Of a DNA stretch of 64,000 nt, positions 36,201-44,486 are shown in pieces. The position numbers and the translations under genes are program-made. Each line of letters starts with the position of its first letter. Positions within the stretch are counted from its first letter, which is position 1. The notes under the pieces were generated by a model. The model saw only the letters and a list, made by a program, of their open reading frames with translations, was not told where the DNA came from and searched no databases. Origin of the DNA: Pseudanabaena biceps (GTDB taxonomy: Bacteria; Cyanobacteriota; Cyanobacteriia; Pseudanabaenales; Pseudanabaenaceae); assembly GCA_013361095.1 (NCBI GenBank), contig JAATWA010000001.1, positions 2,520,501 through 2,584,500 of the forward strand, read 5' to 3'.

Positions 36201-36751
36201 TCGCGAAACTGTTGATTTTCCTTTTCTGCAACCTGAATTGTCTCGCGTAATTTTTCAAGAATATTGGGAATGTCTTCTTTGAATTTGGTAATGGCAGCCC
36301 GAAAGTCTCGCACCTCTGGACGTTCATAATCAACAAAAATATTTAATAGGCGATCGAGCGCATCCGCATCCCCCATCGACACCCGCCCAATCTCACGGCT
36401 ATGCTGAATCAGCACCGCATTCTGAGAATCCTCAAACAAAATATTTTCATCGGGATAACCCTTGTTAAGCTTTTTCTCAATTTCATCATCGAGTTTGTCA
36501 TACGGATCTTTGCTTTCCCACCAGCCATGCTCCAGCCTAATCGCATCCTTAATCGTGCCATCAGGAAAAACCGTCGTATTGAACTTGGTTTTAAAATCTA
36601 ATTCAGGAACCAACAAATAATTACGTGGTTTGCAGTAATCATTCAATAAGCGCTCAAAAGCATTGCGAATGCTGGTTTCTTTTTTAGAACCACCATAGCG
36701 AATGATTTTCTCAACTTCAGATTGATATTGCGTAACCAGTAATCTCGACAT
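33218..36751 (-). CDS. Large DNA methyltransferase (type ISP/IIG-like RM protein) with inserted DUF559 domain
   Basis: 1177 residues. The N-terminal ~150 residues (SIRNAFERLLNDYC, FPDGTIKDAIRLEHGWWESKD) look like a nuclease-type domain of type ISP enzymes. Methyltransferase motifs are LDPCTGTGTYITELIEYL (SAM) and VIGNPPYNA (NPPY, adenine-N6), followed by a target-recognition region. No helicase motifs are visible. Residues ~836-1012 do not belong to the family: an SPPTPLPQERGA peptide, a DUF559 domain (TPAEQMLWQCLRSNQLHGSK, YIVDFYYHAAKLVIELDG) and LSPSPAGEGLGVRA. The flanking peptides are translated inverted DNA repeats. The last ~60 residues are duplicated at 32020-32220. Confidence 0.82.
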   Translation of the reverse strand: MSRLLVTQYQSEVEKIIRYGGSKKETSIRNAFERLLNDYCKPRNYLLVPELDFKTKFNTTVFPDGTIKDAIRLEHGWWESKDPYDKLDDEIEKKLNKGYPDENILFEDSQNAVLIQHSREIGRVSMGDADALDRLLNIFVDYERPEVRDFRAAITKFKEDIPNILEKLRETIQVAEKENQQFRDRRNAFLAVCRQSINPEIEIFDVHEMLIQHILTEDIFTNIFHESQFHRENNIARELSAMIDTFFTGTTRRNTLKSIEYYYAVIRRSSENIANHHEKQKFLKALYENFYKAYNPKAADRLGIVYTPNEIVRFMIESADHLVHKHFGKLLSDEGVEILDPCTGTGTYITELIEYLPAHKLEHKYKNEIHCNEMAILPYYIANLNIEFTYAQKMGRYEEFKNICLVDTLDHCGFEGKQFDLFAMSVQNTTRIQNQNDRKISVIIGNPPYNANQQNENDNNKNRKYPAVDSQIKSTYIKNSKARKTKLYDMYARFFRWATDRLGDNGVIAYITNSSFINAKAFDGFRKVVSEEFSDIYIFDLGGDIRNNPSGVSSDSNVFGILTGVAIMFLVKKTDLKQNKCKIFYHTRSNRESAQSKLSFLSQSKFSDLSFEHLSPDENHNWIDITNNDFDELLCLIDRENRLAQTDKEKSVFKTFSNGVKTNRDDWVYDFNLSDLQAKVKFFLDVYNSEVERYIHENRPIDIDNFVDYSIKWSRDLKKKLKEYSKISFDEAKFIRSFYRPFVKTFYCVEPILSDVLTGFHKEIFGQKLIENNKTILLAAGGRVEFSIISTSIIPAYDIYSLAPAQCLPLYRYDEKGDRIENITDWALERFRERYLPSPPTPLPQERGARLEESKDEGLDPDLVRLVGARRDIPEVLLQKAKELRQKQTPAEQMLWQCLRSNQLHGSKFRRQHNIGQYIVDFYYHAAKLVIELDGGIHELQKDRDSDRDTYLKANGLQVLRFQNEEITQNLPKILQTISQYLLSPSPAGEGLGVRAETPVKEGVRAEITKLDIFHYTYAVLHHPAYRTKYELNLKREFPRLPFYEDFHQWASWGKSLMDLHLNYETIEPYGLQRVEIATKDNPKAKLKADKTNGAIILDDNTQLIGVEAIAWEYKLGNRSALEWILDQYKEKKPKDPTIAKLFNTYKFADYKEQIIDLLQRVCTVSVKTMAIVQQMP
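33731..34243. repeat. Inverted CTCCCGCAGGAG repeats framing a DUF559 cassette inside a gene
   Basis: 33731-33800 and 34209-34243 are inverted copies of the repeat seen between genes at 26179-26277. At the left end TTCTGCCCTCACCCC occurs twice. About 408 bp between them encode the DUF559 nuclease-like domain. The whole insertion keeps the host frame open on the minus strand. Confidence 0.85.
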
Positions 36752-36824
36752 ATCCCCTCACTACCAAAATTTTACAGTAAGCCCTATCTCAACATTATGG
36801 AATACATCTTGATCATAAAAACTA

Positions 36825-36848
36825 AGCGATCGCAAATTTGCGATCGCT
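36825..36848. repeat. 24-bp perfect palindrome of two HIP1 octamers
   Basis: AGCGATCGCAAA / TTTGCGATCGCT in the gap between the methyltransferase gene and tRNA-Leu. No further structure recognised there. Confidence 0.6.
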
Positions 36849-36981
36849 GTCTCTAATCATAAAAAAGGATTATGAGCGTAGACTGGAGAGTCTATAAATT
36901 AGAAGAATGGTCACCTAACCTTTAAAGCTAAGCCACAGGTACTTTAATTAGTAATTAAATCTGCTAGCGTGATTTTTATAA

Positions 36982-37064
36982 TGGGGGTAAAGGGACTTGA
37001 ACCCTTACGACCTTACGGTCAACGGATTTTAAGTCCGTAGCGTCTACCATTCCGCCATACCCCC
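36982..37064 (-). tRNA. trnL-UAA: tRNA-Leu (anticodon UAA), uninterrupted
   Basis: Read on the minus strand: acceptor GGGGGTA pairs with TACCCCC, discriminator A; anticodon arm ACGGACTTAAAATCCGT with anticodon TAA; long variable arm GACCGTAAGGTC; T arm GGGTTCAAGTCCC. CCA is not encoded. No group I intron interrupts the anticodon loop, though many cyanobacteria carry one in this gene. Confidence 0.97.
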
Positions 37065-37313
37065 TTAGGGCTTTGTTATTCTAACCTAAAACATGTAAAT
37101 TTATGATCAAATATTTAATAAATTCTTGGTTTGAGGTTGATCATTGCTAATCTAAGTATTTTTTTAGGTATAATTTTGTATATATACTTACTACAATCAA
37201 GCGTTAGATGGGGTTTTGCAAGCATAGACAAATTTAATAGCTAAAAACAAGCATCATAAGAAAATTTCAGTCTATATCTTTAGAATATCCGTGGGCTATG
37301 TACCTGATAAGTT
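37065..37313. other. Intergenic region between tRNA-Leu and the GGDEF-EAL gene
   Basis: 249 bp of A/T-rich sequence that should hold the promoters of both. I see no repeats or small genes. Confidence 0.4.
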
Positions 37314-39719
37314 ATGAGAAATTCGACATCAGAGTTTGATCCAAGCAAAGAGTCCCAAGCTCAAAGCTCTCATAAACCATTGCACATTCTGATCGTTGAG
37401 GATGTTGTACTTGATGTTGAGTTAACTTTGTTGGAATTAAGGTCAGCCAATATATCTGTTACTTACGACATAGCTTCTACAGCCGATGAATGTATGCGAT
37501 ATGTGCAAGAACATATCTATGATGCGGTTCTATCGGACTATCGGCTACCAAATTTTAATGGATTACAGGCTCTCAAATATGTTAGAGAGTCGGAACAAGA
37601 TATTCCTTTTATATTGATTACAGGTAGTCTTGGGGAAGAGTCGGCGGTAGAATGTATTAAAGCGGGGATGACCGATTATATTCTGAAGGATCGCTTATTT
37701 CGCTTACCGTCAGTGTTGGAGCGAGCGCTGCAAGAGTTTGAGCTACGTCGTCAACAAAAAGAAGCGATCGCCCGTATCGAACAACAGGCTTGGCGGGAAG
37801 CAATTATTAACCGTATAGTCCAATCAATGCGGGAGACATTGGTTTTAGAGGATGTTTTACAAACAACAGCCAATTTACTACAGGAATCATTACAGGTTTC
37901 GCGATGTTTAATTTTTCAGAAGGCAGAAGATCAAAAAATTAGGGTGAGATATATTAGCGAAAATAGTAAGGATAAGGCTCTAATATCTGACATGACTTGC
38001 GAATTTTTTGACTTCTACCACGAAGTATTACACCAAGGACAACAGGTTGTATTTAATCAGAATGATTTAAATCTTGATCCACAAATTTGTCGGGTTGCTC
38101 AAGAGCATTCAGTTCTATCAATTATGATCACGCCTTTAATTTATCAAAATAATTATCTAGGAGGAATCAGTCTGCATCAATGTGATCGCGAGCATAATTG
38201 GTCAGAAAACGAGATGTCTTTAGTTAAAGCTATTACCGATCAATGTGCGATCGCCATTCATCAAGCTGAACTCTATCAAAGCGTTCAAAATGAGCTAAAG
38301 GAACGCAAAAAGATGGAAGATCAGTTGCGACATGATGCTTTCCATGACGCTTTAACAGGTTTACCCAATCGCGCCTTATTTTTAGATCGCTTAAGTCATG
38401 CTTTACATCTATCTCGCAGGCGATCGCATTTAATAGCAACCCATAATTTAAACGACGAAACTAGTAGTCCACCTATTGACTCTAGCTATCTTTCCGAGCA
38501 ATTTGGTGTTCTCTTTTTAGACTTAGATCGTTTCAAAATGATTAATGATAGTCTGGGGCATTTAGCAGGAGATAAGCTATTGAAGTGTGTAGCAAATCGT
38601 CTTATTGAATGCCTACGGACGGGGGACACCGTGGCAAGATTGGGAGGGGATGAATTTGTGATGTTGCTTGAGGATGTTACTGATGTTAATGATGTGATTG
38701 AAGTTGCTCAGCGCATTCAAAAATCTCTCAAAGTACCAATATTAATTGATAGTAATGAGATATTTGTCAGTACCAGTATTGGCATCGCATTGAATAGTGA
38801 TGAATATAGTCAACCCGATCAATTACTGAGAGATGCTGACATTGCCATGTATCGGGCTAAGGATCAAGGACGCGATCGCTATGAAGTCTTTAATCCTGTT
38901 ATGCATACGGAAGCTCTTAAAAAATTACGCTTAGAAAATGATTTGCGAAGAGCCATTGAACGGAATGAGTTCCGCTTGCAATACCAGCCAATTGTCTCTC
39001 TGAAGTCTCGGCATATTTTAGGATTTGAAGCTTTGATCCGTTGGCAACATCCCGAAAAAGGATTAGTGTATCCCTCCGAGTTTATCGCCTTTGCGGAAGA
39101 TGTTGGTCTAATTGTGGAGATTGATCTCTGGGTATTAAGAGAAGCTTGTATGCAATTGCGAACATGGCAAAATCTCTTTCCCCATGCTCAAAATTTAGTA
39201 ATGAATGTTAATCTATCGGCACGTCAGTTCACGCAGTCAGATCTAACTTCTCAAATTGAACAGATCTTAAGACAAGCAAACTTAGATAATATTTGTTTGA
39301 AGATCGAAATCACCGAAAGAATTCTCATTGAGAAAACTTCTCTTGCGACTAAGATTTTGACAGAACTAAGCGATCTCCAGATTCATACTTGTATTGATGA
39401 CTTTGGTACGGGCTATTCTTCGTTAAGTTATTTGCATCGTTTTCCGATTCATACTCTCAAAATTGATCGGTCATTTATTCTGAGATTAGATAATGAGTAC
39501 GAAGGTAATAATGGTGAAATTGTTAAAGCAATTATTGATCTAGCAATTAATCTAGGACTAAATGTAGTTGCGGAAGGAGTAGAAACTGCCTATCAATTAG
39601 AGTTTCTCAAGTCAAATAATTGTCACGCAGGACAAGGATTTTATTTGTTTCAACCATTGAATGCTGATGCGATCGCAGAGTTGCTTAAGACTAAGATTGT
39701 CCCAACAAGTGAGGAATAG
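37314..39719 (+). CDS. Response regulator with GAF, GGDEF and EAL domains
   Basis: 801-residue cyclic-di-GMP enzyme. Receiver domain (about 24-145; phospho-acceptor Asp in AVLSDYRLPNFNG), GAF domain (about 175-325), GGDEF domain (about 340-525; RLGGDEFVMLL intact, with inhibitory-site RTGD five residues before it) and EAL domain (about 545-795; GFEALIRW, DDFGTGYSSL, GVETAYQLEFL intact). Both synthesis and breakdown of c-di-GMP are possible; which dominates is not decided by sequence. No partner histidine kinase is adjacent. A terminator follows. Confidence 0.93.
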   Translation: MRNSTSEFDPSKESQAQSSHKPLHILIVEDVVLDVELTLLELRSANISVTYDIASTADECMRYVQEHIYDAVLSDYRLPNFNGLQALKYVRESEQDIPFILITGSLGEESAVECIKAGMTDYILKDRLFRLPSVLERALQEFELRRQQKEAIARIEQQAWREAIINRIVQSMRETLVLEDVLQTTANLLQESLQVSRCLIFQKAEDQKIRVRYISENSKDKALISDMTCEFFDFYHEVLHQGQQVVFNQNDLNLDPQICRVAQEHSVLSIMITPLIYQNNYLGGISLHQCDREHNWSENEMSLVKAITDQCAIAIHQAELYQSVQNELKERKKMEDQLRHDAFHDALTGLPNRALFLDRLSHALHLSRRRSHLIATHNLNDETSSPPIDSSYLSEQFGVLFLDLDRFKMINDSLGHLAGDKLLKCVANRLIECLRTGDTVARLGGDEFVMLLEDVTDVNDVIEVAQRIQKSLKVPILIDSNEIFVSTSIGIALNSDEYSQPDQLLRDADIAMYRAKDQGRDRYEVFNPVMHTEALKKLRLENDLRRAIERNEFRLQYQPIVSLKSRHILGFEALIRWQHPEKGLVYPSEFIAFAEDVGLIVEIDLWVLREACMQLRTWQNLFPHAQNLVMNVNLSARQFTQSDLTSQIEQILRQANLDNICLKIEITERILIEKTSLATKILTELSDLQIHTCIDDFGTGYSSLSYLHRFPIHTLKIDRSFILRLDNEYEGNNGEIVKAIIDLAINLGLNVVAEGVETAYQLEFLKSNNCHAGQGFYLFQPLNADAIAELLKTKIVPTSEE

Positions 39720-39745
39720 AATTTAATAAAAATTGATTGCTCTCG

Positions 39746-39790
39746 CTAAGAAAAGAGAAGTGATCTATCGCCTCACTTTTCTTTTCTTAG
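39746..39790. terminator. Terminator after the GGDEF-EAL gene
   Basis: 18-bp arms CTAAGAAAAGAGAAGTGA / TCACTTTTCTTTTCTTAG with one G-T pair, 9-base loop. Confidence 0.75.
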
Positions 39791-39834
39791 GCTTTTAAAT
39801 TTTTAGTTGTCGCCATTCATGTTAGGACATAAAA

Positions 39835-39881
39835 CCCAAACAGTGTGAGGTGGCGCGAAGCGCCGCCTCACACTGTTTGGG
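39835..39881. repeat. Type I hairpin repeat with one T-G pair
   Basis: 22-bp arms CCCAAACAGTGTGAGGTGGC.., loop GAA; preceded by GTTGTCGCCATT and TTAGGACATAAAA. Ends 12 bp from the fabD stop codon. Middle arm shared with 18204. Confidence 0.88.
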
Positions 39882-39893
39882 ATACAAGTAGCT

Positions 39894-40781
39894 TTAACTA
39901 TAAAAGGCGATCGCCTGTTCTAATGTACTGATATTTACTAGCGTTAAACTAGGTGCAGAACGCTTGAGCAGTCCCGTTAGCACCTTGCCCGAACCAACTT
40001 CGATCGCCTGTCCATAACCTTGATCTGCTAAATACAGACAAATCTCTCGCCAGCGTACAGGCGATGTCATTTGCTGAATTAGACGATCGCGCAACACCTG
40101 TCCTGAAGTCGTGGCATCATTTGGCTCCACGTTAGAAATTACAGGAACTTCCGCATCATTAAAAATAGTCTTTTCTAACGAGATCGCAAACTTGGCGGCA
40201 GCATCTGCCATCAGAGGCGAATGAAACGCACCACTCACCGCTAAAGGGATAGCTCGTTTGCTTTTGACCTGCTCACAAATCTGGGCAATAGCGGCAGATG
40301 TCCCTGAAATCACTACTTGATCGCTACTGTTGTCATTGGCAAGTACGACATCCACTGTTGCGGCGATCGCATTTTCTAAAACATTGCGATCAAACCCAAT
40401 CAAGGCAGTCATCGCACCCCCACTTGCCTCTGACATTAAGAGCGATCTTTGCTTCACTAATTCTAAACCTGTCGCAAAGTCTACTACTGCTGCACAGTAC
40501 AGCGCACTATATTCGCCCAAACTATGTCCAGTCACCGCGTTAGGTTTTGCGCCTTTAGACTTCAATACATCCGCAAGAATTGCCGAAATTACATACAAAC
40601 AGGGTTGTGTAAATTGGGTTTTAGCAAGCTCCGTTGCATCGGTCTGAGCTTTTTCTAAAATTGACCAGCCAAGAATTTGTTCAGCTTTTGCAAATTTATC
40701 TTTGCCCACCTCCGCTAGATCCAAGCCCATGCCCACAACCTGTGAGCCTTGACCGGGAAATATCCATACATTTTTGGTCAT
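39894..40781 (-). CDS. fabD: Malonyl-CoA:ACP transacylase
   Basis: 295 residues. FPGQGSQVVGMG at the N-terminus and GHSLGEYSALYCA with the nucleophile Ser87 identify the enzyme, which loads malonyl groups onto acyl carrier protein for fatty-acid synthesis. The catalytic His is in SGAFHSPLM. Full length, ATG start. It stands alone; the usual fab cluster neighbours are not here. Confidence 0.96.
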   Translation of the reverse strand: MTKNVWIFPGQGSQVVGMGLDLAEVGKDKFAKAEQILGWSILEKAQTDATELAKTQFTQPCLYVISAILADVLKSKGAKPNAVTGHSLGEYSALYCAAVVDFATGLELVKQRSLLMSEASGGAMTALIGFDRNVLENAIAATVDVVLANDNSSDQVVISGTSAAIAQICEQVKSKRAIPLAVSGAFHSPLMADAAAKFAISLEKTIFNDAEVPVISNVEPNDATTSGQVLRDRLIQQMTSPVRWREICLYLADQGYGQAIEVGSGKVLTGLLKRSAPSLTLVNISTLEQAIAFYS

Positions 40782-40862
40782 TTCTTATAAGTGTTTAAAA
40801 AAATAGGTTAGCTATTGATCTTTGCATAAATCACAACGCTTTACGCTCAAACCTAAATCAAT

Positions 40863-40905
40863 GAATTTTTTGAAAGTCTTGCTTTGCAACACTTTCAAAA
40901 AATTC
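40863..40905. repeat. Hairpin, TTTTTGAAAG class
   Basis: 20-bp arms GAATTTTTTGAAAGTCTTGC, loop TTT, one mismatch; 10 bp past the dut stop codon. Confidence 0.75.
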
Positions 40906-40914
40906 TTATGATCT

Positions 40915-41349
40915 TTAGACTCCAGTACTCCCAAAGCCACCCGTGCCGCGATCGCTAGTGCCTAAATCCCCTTCAATGTAATTAGCCTTGGTCACTGGTT
41001 TTAATACTAACTGGGCAATTTTTTGTCCCTTCTCAAATCGATAGACTTCATTACCTAAATTAATCATAATTATTTGAATTTCACCTCGATAGCCAGCATC
41101 GACTGTTCCAGGAGAATTTAAAACTGTGACTCCATGTTTGAGGGCTAACCCACTTTTTGGGCGGACTTGGATTTCATACCCAATAGGAATATCAACCGCT
41201 AGCCCTGTCGGTATTGCCGCTCTTTGTAGTGGTTGCAGTGTAACTTCAATTACCGTATATACATCTGCACCAGCATCACCATCATGGGCATAGCTAGGAA
41301 TCTGGGCATCGGGATGGAGTTTTTGAAATTTGATATCTAAGATTTGCAT
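40915..41349 (-). CDS. dut: dUTP diphosphatase
   Basis: 144-residue trimeric dUTPase that keeps uracil out of DNA and makes dUMP. All five motifs are present: YAHDGDAGADVYT, RPKSGLALKHGV, NSPGTVDAGYRGEI, RFEKGQKIAQLVL and the C-terminal RGTGGFGSTG arm. Lies just downstream of the Ser/Thr kinase gene on the same strand (14 bp). Confidence 0.96.
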   Translation of the reverse strand: MQILDIKFQKLHPDAQIPSYAHDGDAGADVYTVIEVTLQPLQRAAIPTGLAVDIPIGYEIQVRPKSGLALKHGVTVLNSPGTVDAGYRGEIQIIMINLGNEVYRFEKGQKIAQLVLKPVTKANYIEGDLGTSDRGTGGFGSTGV

Positions 41350-41363
41350 TGATAAAAAACTAA

Positions 41364-43076
41364 TTAGAAGTTTAAATTGCTGGGTGTTGAAGTTGGCTTT
41401 GTTGGCTCAGGGGCTGGCTCAGTTAGTGTAGGAACTGGTGATGGAGCAGGTGATCGCGGGGTTAAAGTGGGTATCGGGGTCGGTAACGGATCAGGCGATC
41501 GCGGTGTTTCAGTAGGGGTCAGAGTAGGCGTAGGAGTTGGTTTTGGAGTTTCGGTGACCGTGGGTGTCGGCGTAGGAATAGGCTTAGGTTTGATAGGAGC
41601 TTCTAGCTGCACATCAAGTTTGTAAGTGCTTTCAGTATTGCTTGTGGTTTTGATTTTGATATAGTACACACCCGATTTTTTGAGCCTACCCTGCCAATAG
41701 CCTGTGGCATTGTCGATCGCTTTGCGGTCTAGTCCGATCTGATCGTCGCTTTGAATTGTCATCTGCAAATCAGCACCAGTCAAAGAAACCGTCACTAACT
41801 CATCTTTTTCAGCATTAAATCGCACATTGACAACCTGTCCTGCGGCAATCTTCTCACTAATAAATCCACGATTAAAACCTTCACTAATCGTCTTGACATC
41901 AAGACTGGTATTGATATTAGTAACTCCAGTCGCCGTAGGAGAGGCTTTAGGAGAGGCGATCGCGATTTCAGGAGGATTGGGAACTGCGCGATTGCGGCTA
42001 AAAAATATCGAGGTAATCGCCCATGAAGCAAAACCCGCCGCCAAAATAATTAAAATCCCTAAAAACCAATTCATGCCACCGCCATTACTAGAATCGTTGG
42101 TGGGAGTTTGAGAACGATAATTTACAGGCGCACGATTGCTTGCTCCCGCCACTACAGTTCTTTGCGGTAAATTTGCGGCTACAGTCGAAGGAACTTGGCG
42201 ACCAACTGCGTAAGTCTTAGCGCCAGAAAAAGAAGCTTGAGCAACCTGTAAAGCTTGGATCACCTCATCAGCAGAGCGATAGCGATTGGTGGGCTTATAG
42301 CTCAACATTTGGTTGATTACCCTTGCAAAAGCTGGATTGACGTTGGTAAACTGCTGCCAATTCCAAGCGAGGTTAATACTGTCAAATAATTCTGCTGGCT
42401 CTTTGCCCGTCATCAATACGATCGAAGTTACGGCAAGGGCATAGAGATCGCTGTTGGCGTAGGCATTGCCTGACTGTAGTTGCTCAGGCGGCGCATAGCC
42501 CGCTTTGCCAGCTACCGTTGAGGCAGGAATCCCCATTTGACTGCTAAGTTTAGCGTTAGTTTCTTGAACGACTCCAAAATCAATTAGCACAGGTAAGTTA
42601 TCCTGCGATCGCAACATCAGATTTTCGGGCGAAATATCACGATGGATAATATTGTGACCATGTAAGTAGCTTAGTACTGGCAAAAGCTGCTGCATCAACG
42701 CAAAGATTTCATTCTCAGAAAACGTCAGCCCCTTAGCCAGACGATCCAATAACAAATTGCGGTAATTTTTGCCTTCCACATAGTCCTGCACCAAAAGCAG
42801 TCGCCCTTCAGACTCAAAGGTGGCTCGAAATTCTGGCACTTGGGGATGTCGAATTTGATAAAGTACGGAAGCCTCACGGCGAAATAGTTCCTTCGATTTT
42901 TCCGTTACTTCCTGCGAATCTTGAGGCGGAATAAATTCTTTAAGTACACAGGTTTCGTTAAAACGCTCTAGATCTTGGGCTAAGTAGGTGCGCCCCATGC
43001 CACCCTGTCCGATCGTCGCTAGGATCGCATAACGCCCTTTTAGGACAAAACCTTGAGCAAATGGAGATTGCATCAT
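41364..43076 (-). CDS. Membrane-anchored Ser/Thr protein kinase with PPC-like domain
   Basis: 570 residues. Kinase domain about 10-275: GQGGMGRTYLAQD, VLKEF (ATP Lys), HRDISPENLMLR, DFGVV and a PPEQL segment. A polar linker is followed by one transmembrane helix (WFLGILIILAAGFASWAITS, about 330-350). The outer part (about 400-490) resembles a bacterial PPC beta-domain (GYWQGRLKKSGVYYIKI). The last ~65 residues are Pro/Thr-rich repeats (PTPTPTVTETPKP) that may span the cell wall. Its ATG overlaps the DUF4330 stop by one base, so they are co-translated. Confidence 0.9.
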   Translation of the reverse strand: MMQSPFAQGFVLKGRYAILATIGQGGMGRTYLAQDLERFNETCVLKEFIPPQDSQEVTEKSKELFRREASVLYQIRHPQVPEFRATFESEGRLLLVQDYVEGKNYRNLLLDRLAKGLTFSENEIFALMQQLLPVLSYLHGHNIIHRDISPENLMLRSQDNLPVLIDFGVVQETNAKLSSQMGIPASTVAGKAGYAPPEQLQSGNAYANSDLYALAVTSIVLMTGKEPAELFDSINLAWNWQQFTNVNPAFARVINQMLSYKPTNRYRSADEVIQALQVAQASFSGAKTYAVGRQVPSTVAANLPQRTVVAGASNRAPVNYRSQTPTNDSSNGGGMNWFLGILIILAAGFASWAITSIFFSRNRAVPNPPEIAIASPKASPTATGVTNINTSLDVKTISEGFNRGFISEKIAAGQVVNVRFNAEKDELVTVSLTGADLQMTIQSDDQIGLDRKAIDNATGYWQGRLKKSGVYYIKIKTTSNTESTYKLDVQLEAPIKPKPIPTPTPTVTETPKPTPTPTLTPTETPRSPDPLPTPIPTLTPRSPAPSPVPTLTEPAPEPTKPTSTPSNLNF

Positions 43077-43597
43077 TAATATCTCACCGCCATTGCACTA
43101 CCACGAATAATATATTTAGCACCTTCGATGTCAATCGATGTACCAACCTTGACCTTCTCACTGGCAAATACTGCACCGTCATTGGTGATTTGGGCGGTTG
43201 CTTCGAGGGTGAGTGATAGATCGGATTGAGAAGTAGCTACGGCGCGAGGATCGTCAAAGAAAACTGCCGTACCATCTGCTTTTGCAGCAACGATCTTCGG
43301 CACAGCAATATCAACCTTGGTAATTGTGACTTCGCCCCTTGGCTGATTGCGAATGATAATTTTTACCTTGTCGCCAACCTTAACTAGGGATTGTGGGTCA
43401 ACGGCACTTAAACCGCGTACATTCATGATCACTTGCACGGTTTTGTTTTCAGCCGTGAGCATCTGAGCGATCGAACTGCCACCATTGCCAGGGACGACAA
43501 GCAAACCAACTAAGACAATCATGATTATGGCGATCGCCCCAATATCAAGAATGCTAAATTTGCCAAATAAACGACCCTGCCGATCTAAAAGTGCCAT
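43076..43597 (-). CDS. DUF4330 domain protein
   Basis: 173 residues. Begins MALLDRQGRLFGKFSILDIGAIAI, with one transmembrane helix (about 19-37), then a soluble beta-rich domain outside or in the periplasm. This arrangement is typical of the cyanobacterial DUF4330 family; function unknown. Translationally coupled to the Ser/Thr kinase gene downstream (stop TAA and start ATG share one base), suggesting a common membrane function. Confidence 0.8.
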   Translation of the reverse strand: MALLDRQGRLFGKFSILDIGAIAIIMIVLVGLLVVPGNGGSSIAQMLTAENKTVQVIMNVRGLSAVDPQSLVKVGDKVKIIIRNQPRGEVTITKVDIAVPKIVAAKADGTAVFFDDPRAVATSQSDLSLTLEATAQITNDGAVFASEKVKVGTSIDIEGAKYIIRGSAMAVRY

Positions 43598-43852
43598 GCG
43601 TCTGTAATTGCGTAAGTGGATTGTGTGACTTTGAAAATTTGCTGCTGAGCCTGTTGAGCAACGTAGGATTCTCTAGGGTTTTGGACTACAGAGTTGTCGC
43701 GCTCCTTGTGGCAGACCAGTAGTTCTATGTAACTTGTAAGCGTAAAAAGTACTTTCTGCTACTTAAGTATAGACACAAAAGTATAGACACAAAGTATAGG
43801 CGCAAATTAAAATTTAGTAATTTTGGCGGGATATTTTTTCTTTGCAAGGGGC
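43598..43852. other. Intergenic region upstream of DUF4330
   Basis: 255 bp with no gene. Near 43766-43800 the phrase AGTATAGACACAAA is repeated two to three times in tandem. Confidence 0.4.
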
Positions 43853-44470
43853 TTAACGTTGTTTCATCAATGTCAATAGCTCTTCTGCGATAATTTCTCC
43901 CATGATGCTTGTAATTTTTGGCATCAAAATTTCATTGGCGCGACTCATTGAGTCACCTACCACTTGCGGCAATATGGCGATCGCCTTTTTACCCGTTGCC
44001 GATTTATAAAATCCAAGAATATCGCGCAGTTCCGATTCTGTAAAATACTTGTCATAGATAGGATAGGAAATCTGCTCAACCACTTGACTAATATTGATTT
44101 TCTGAACTACTCGATCGCGATATTTGCTAGCCATCCGCGATACGACTTCGGTTAATTGCTGCTGCACCTCAGGGCGATCGCTATCGAGAGCAGGAACTTT
44201 TTGCAAGACTGTGGATACGAGCTTTGGTAATTCGGCTCGCACCATTGATTCCATTAACTGTCGCGCATTAGTATCTGATCCCGTAATTTCCAATAGTTCT
44301 TTAATCAGCTCTCTCTTTGATTGAGAAATAACCGCCGAACTCGGTTTCTTGAGAGTAGCTCGGGCAGAAGTCTCTTGCGGAATTTGGGCGATCGCTGACT
44401 CTGGCATTTTGGAAAGACTCAAAGCCGTTGTCACAAATAATAACGTCACCGCAAAGAAGCGATTTAGCAT
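43853..44470 (-). CDS. DUF2059 domain protein, exported
   Basis: About 205 residues from the ATG at 44470 (MLNRFFAVTLLFVTTALSLS, a signal peptide). A longer frame up to 44503 would bury the signal and overlap the next gene, so I choose the internal start. The C-terminal part (about 120-190: YPIYDKYFTESELRDILGFY, KSATGKKAIAILPQV) is the DUF2059 helical domain, found in periplasmic proteins of unknown function. Confidence 0.8.
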   Translation of the reverse strand: MLNRFFAVTLLFVTTALSLSKMPESAIAQIPQETSARATLKKPSSAVISQSKRELIKELLEITGSDTNARQLMESMVRAELPKLVSTVLQKVPALDSDRPEVQQQLTEVVSRMASKYRDRVVQKINISQVVEQISYPIYDKYFTESELRDILGFYKSATGKKAIAILPQVVGDSMSRANEILMPKITSIMGEIIAEELLTLMKQR

Positions 44471-44486
44471 AATTCCATTCCCATTC

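Noticed and set aside
35339..36250. Long plus-strand frames opposite the methyltransferase gene
   Set aside because: Compositionally biased (Ile/Arg/Leu-rich) with no recognisable motifs; the minus strand carries clear methyltransferase motifs.
41377..41625. Plus-strand Gly/Val-rich frame
   Set aside because: Complement of the Pro/Thr-rich tail of the Ser/Thr kinase.
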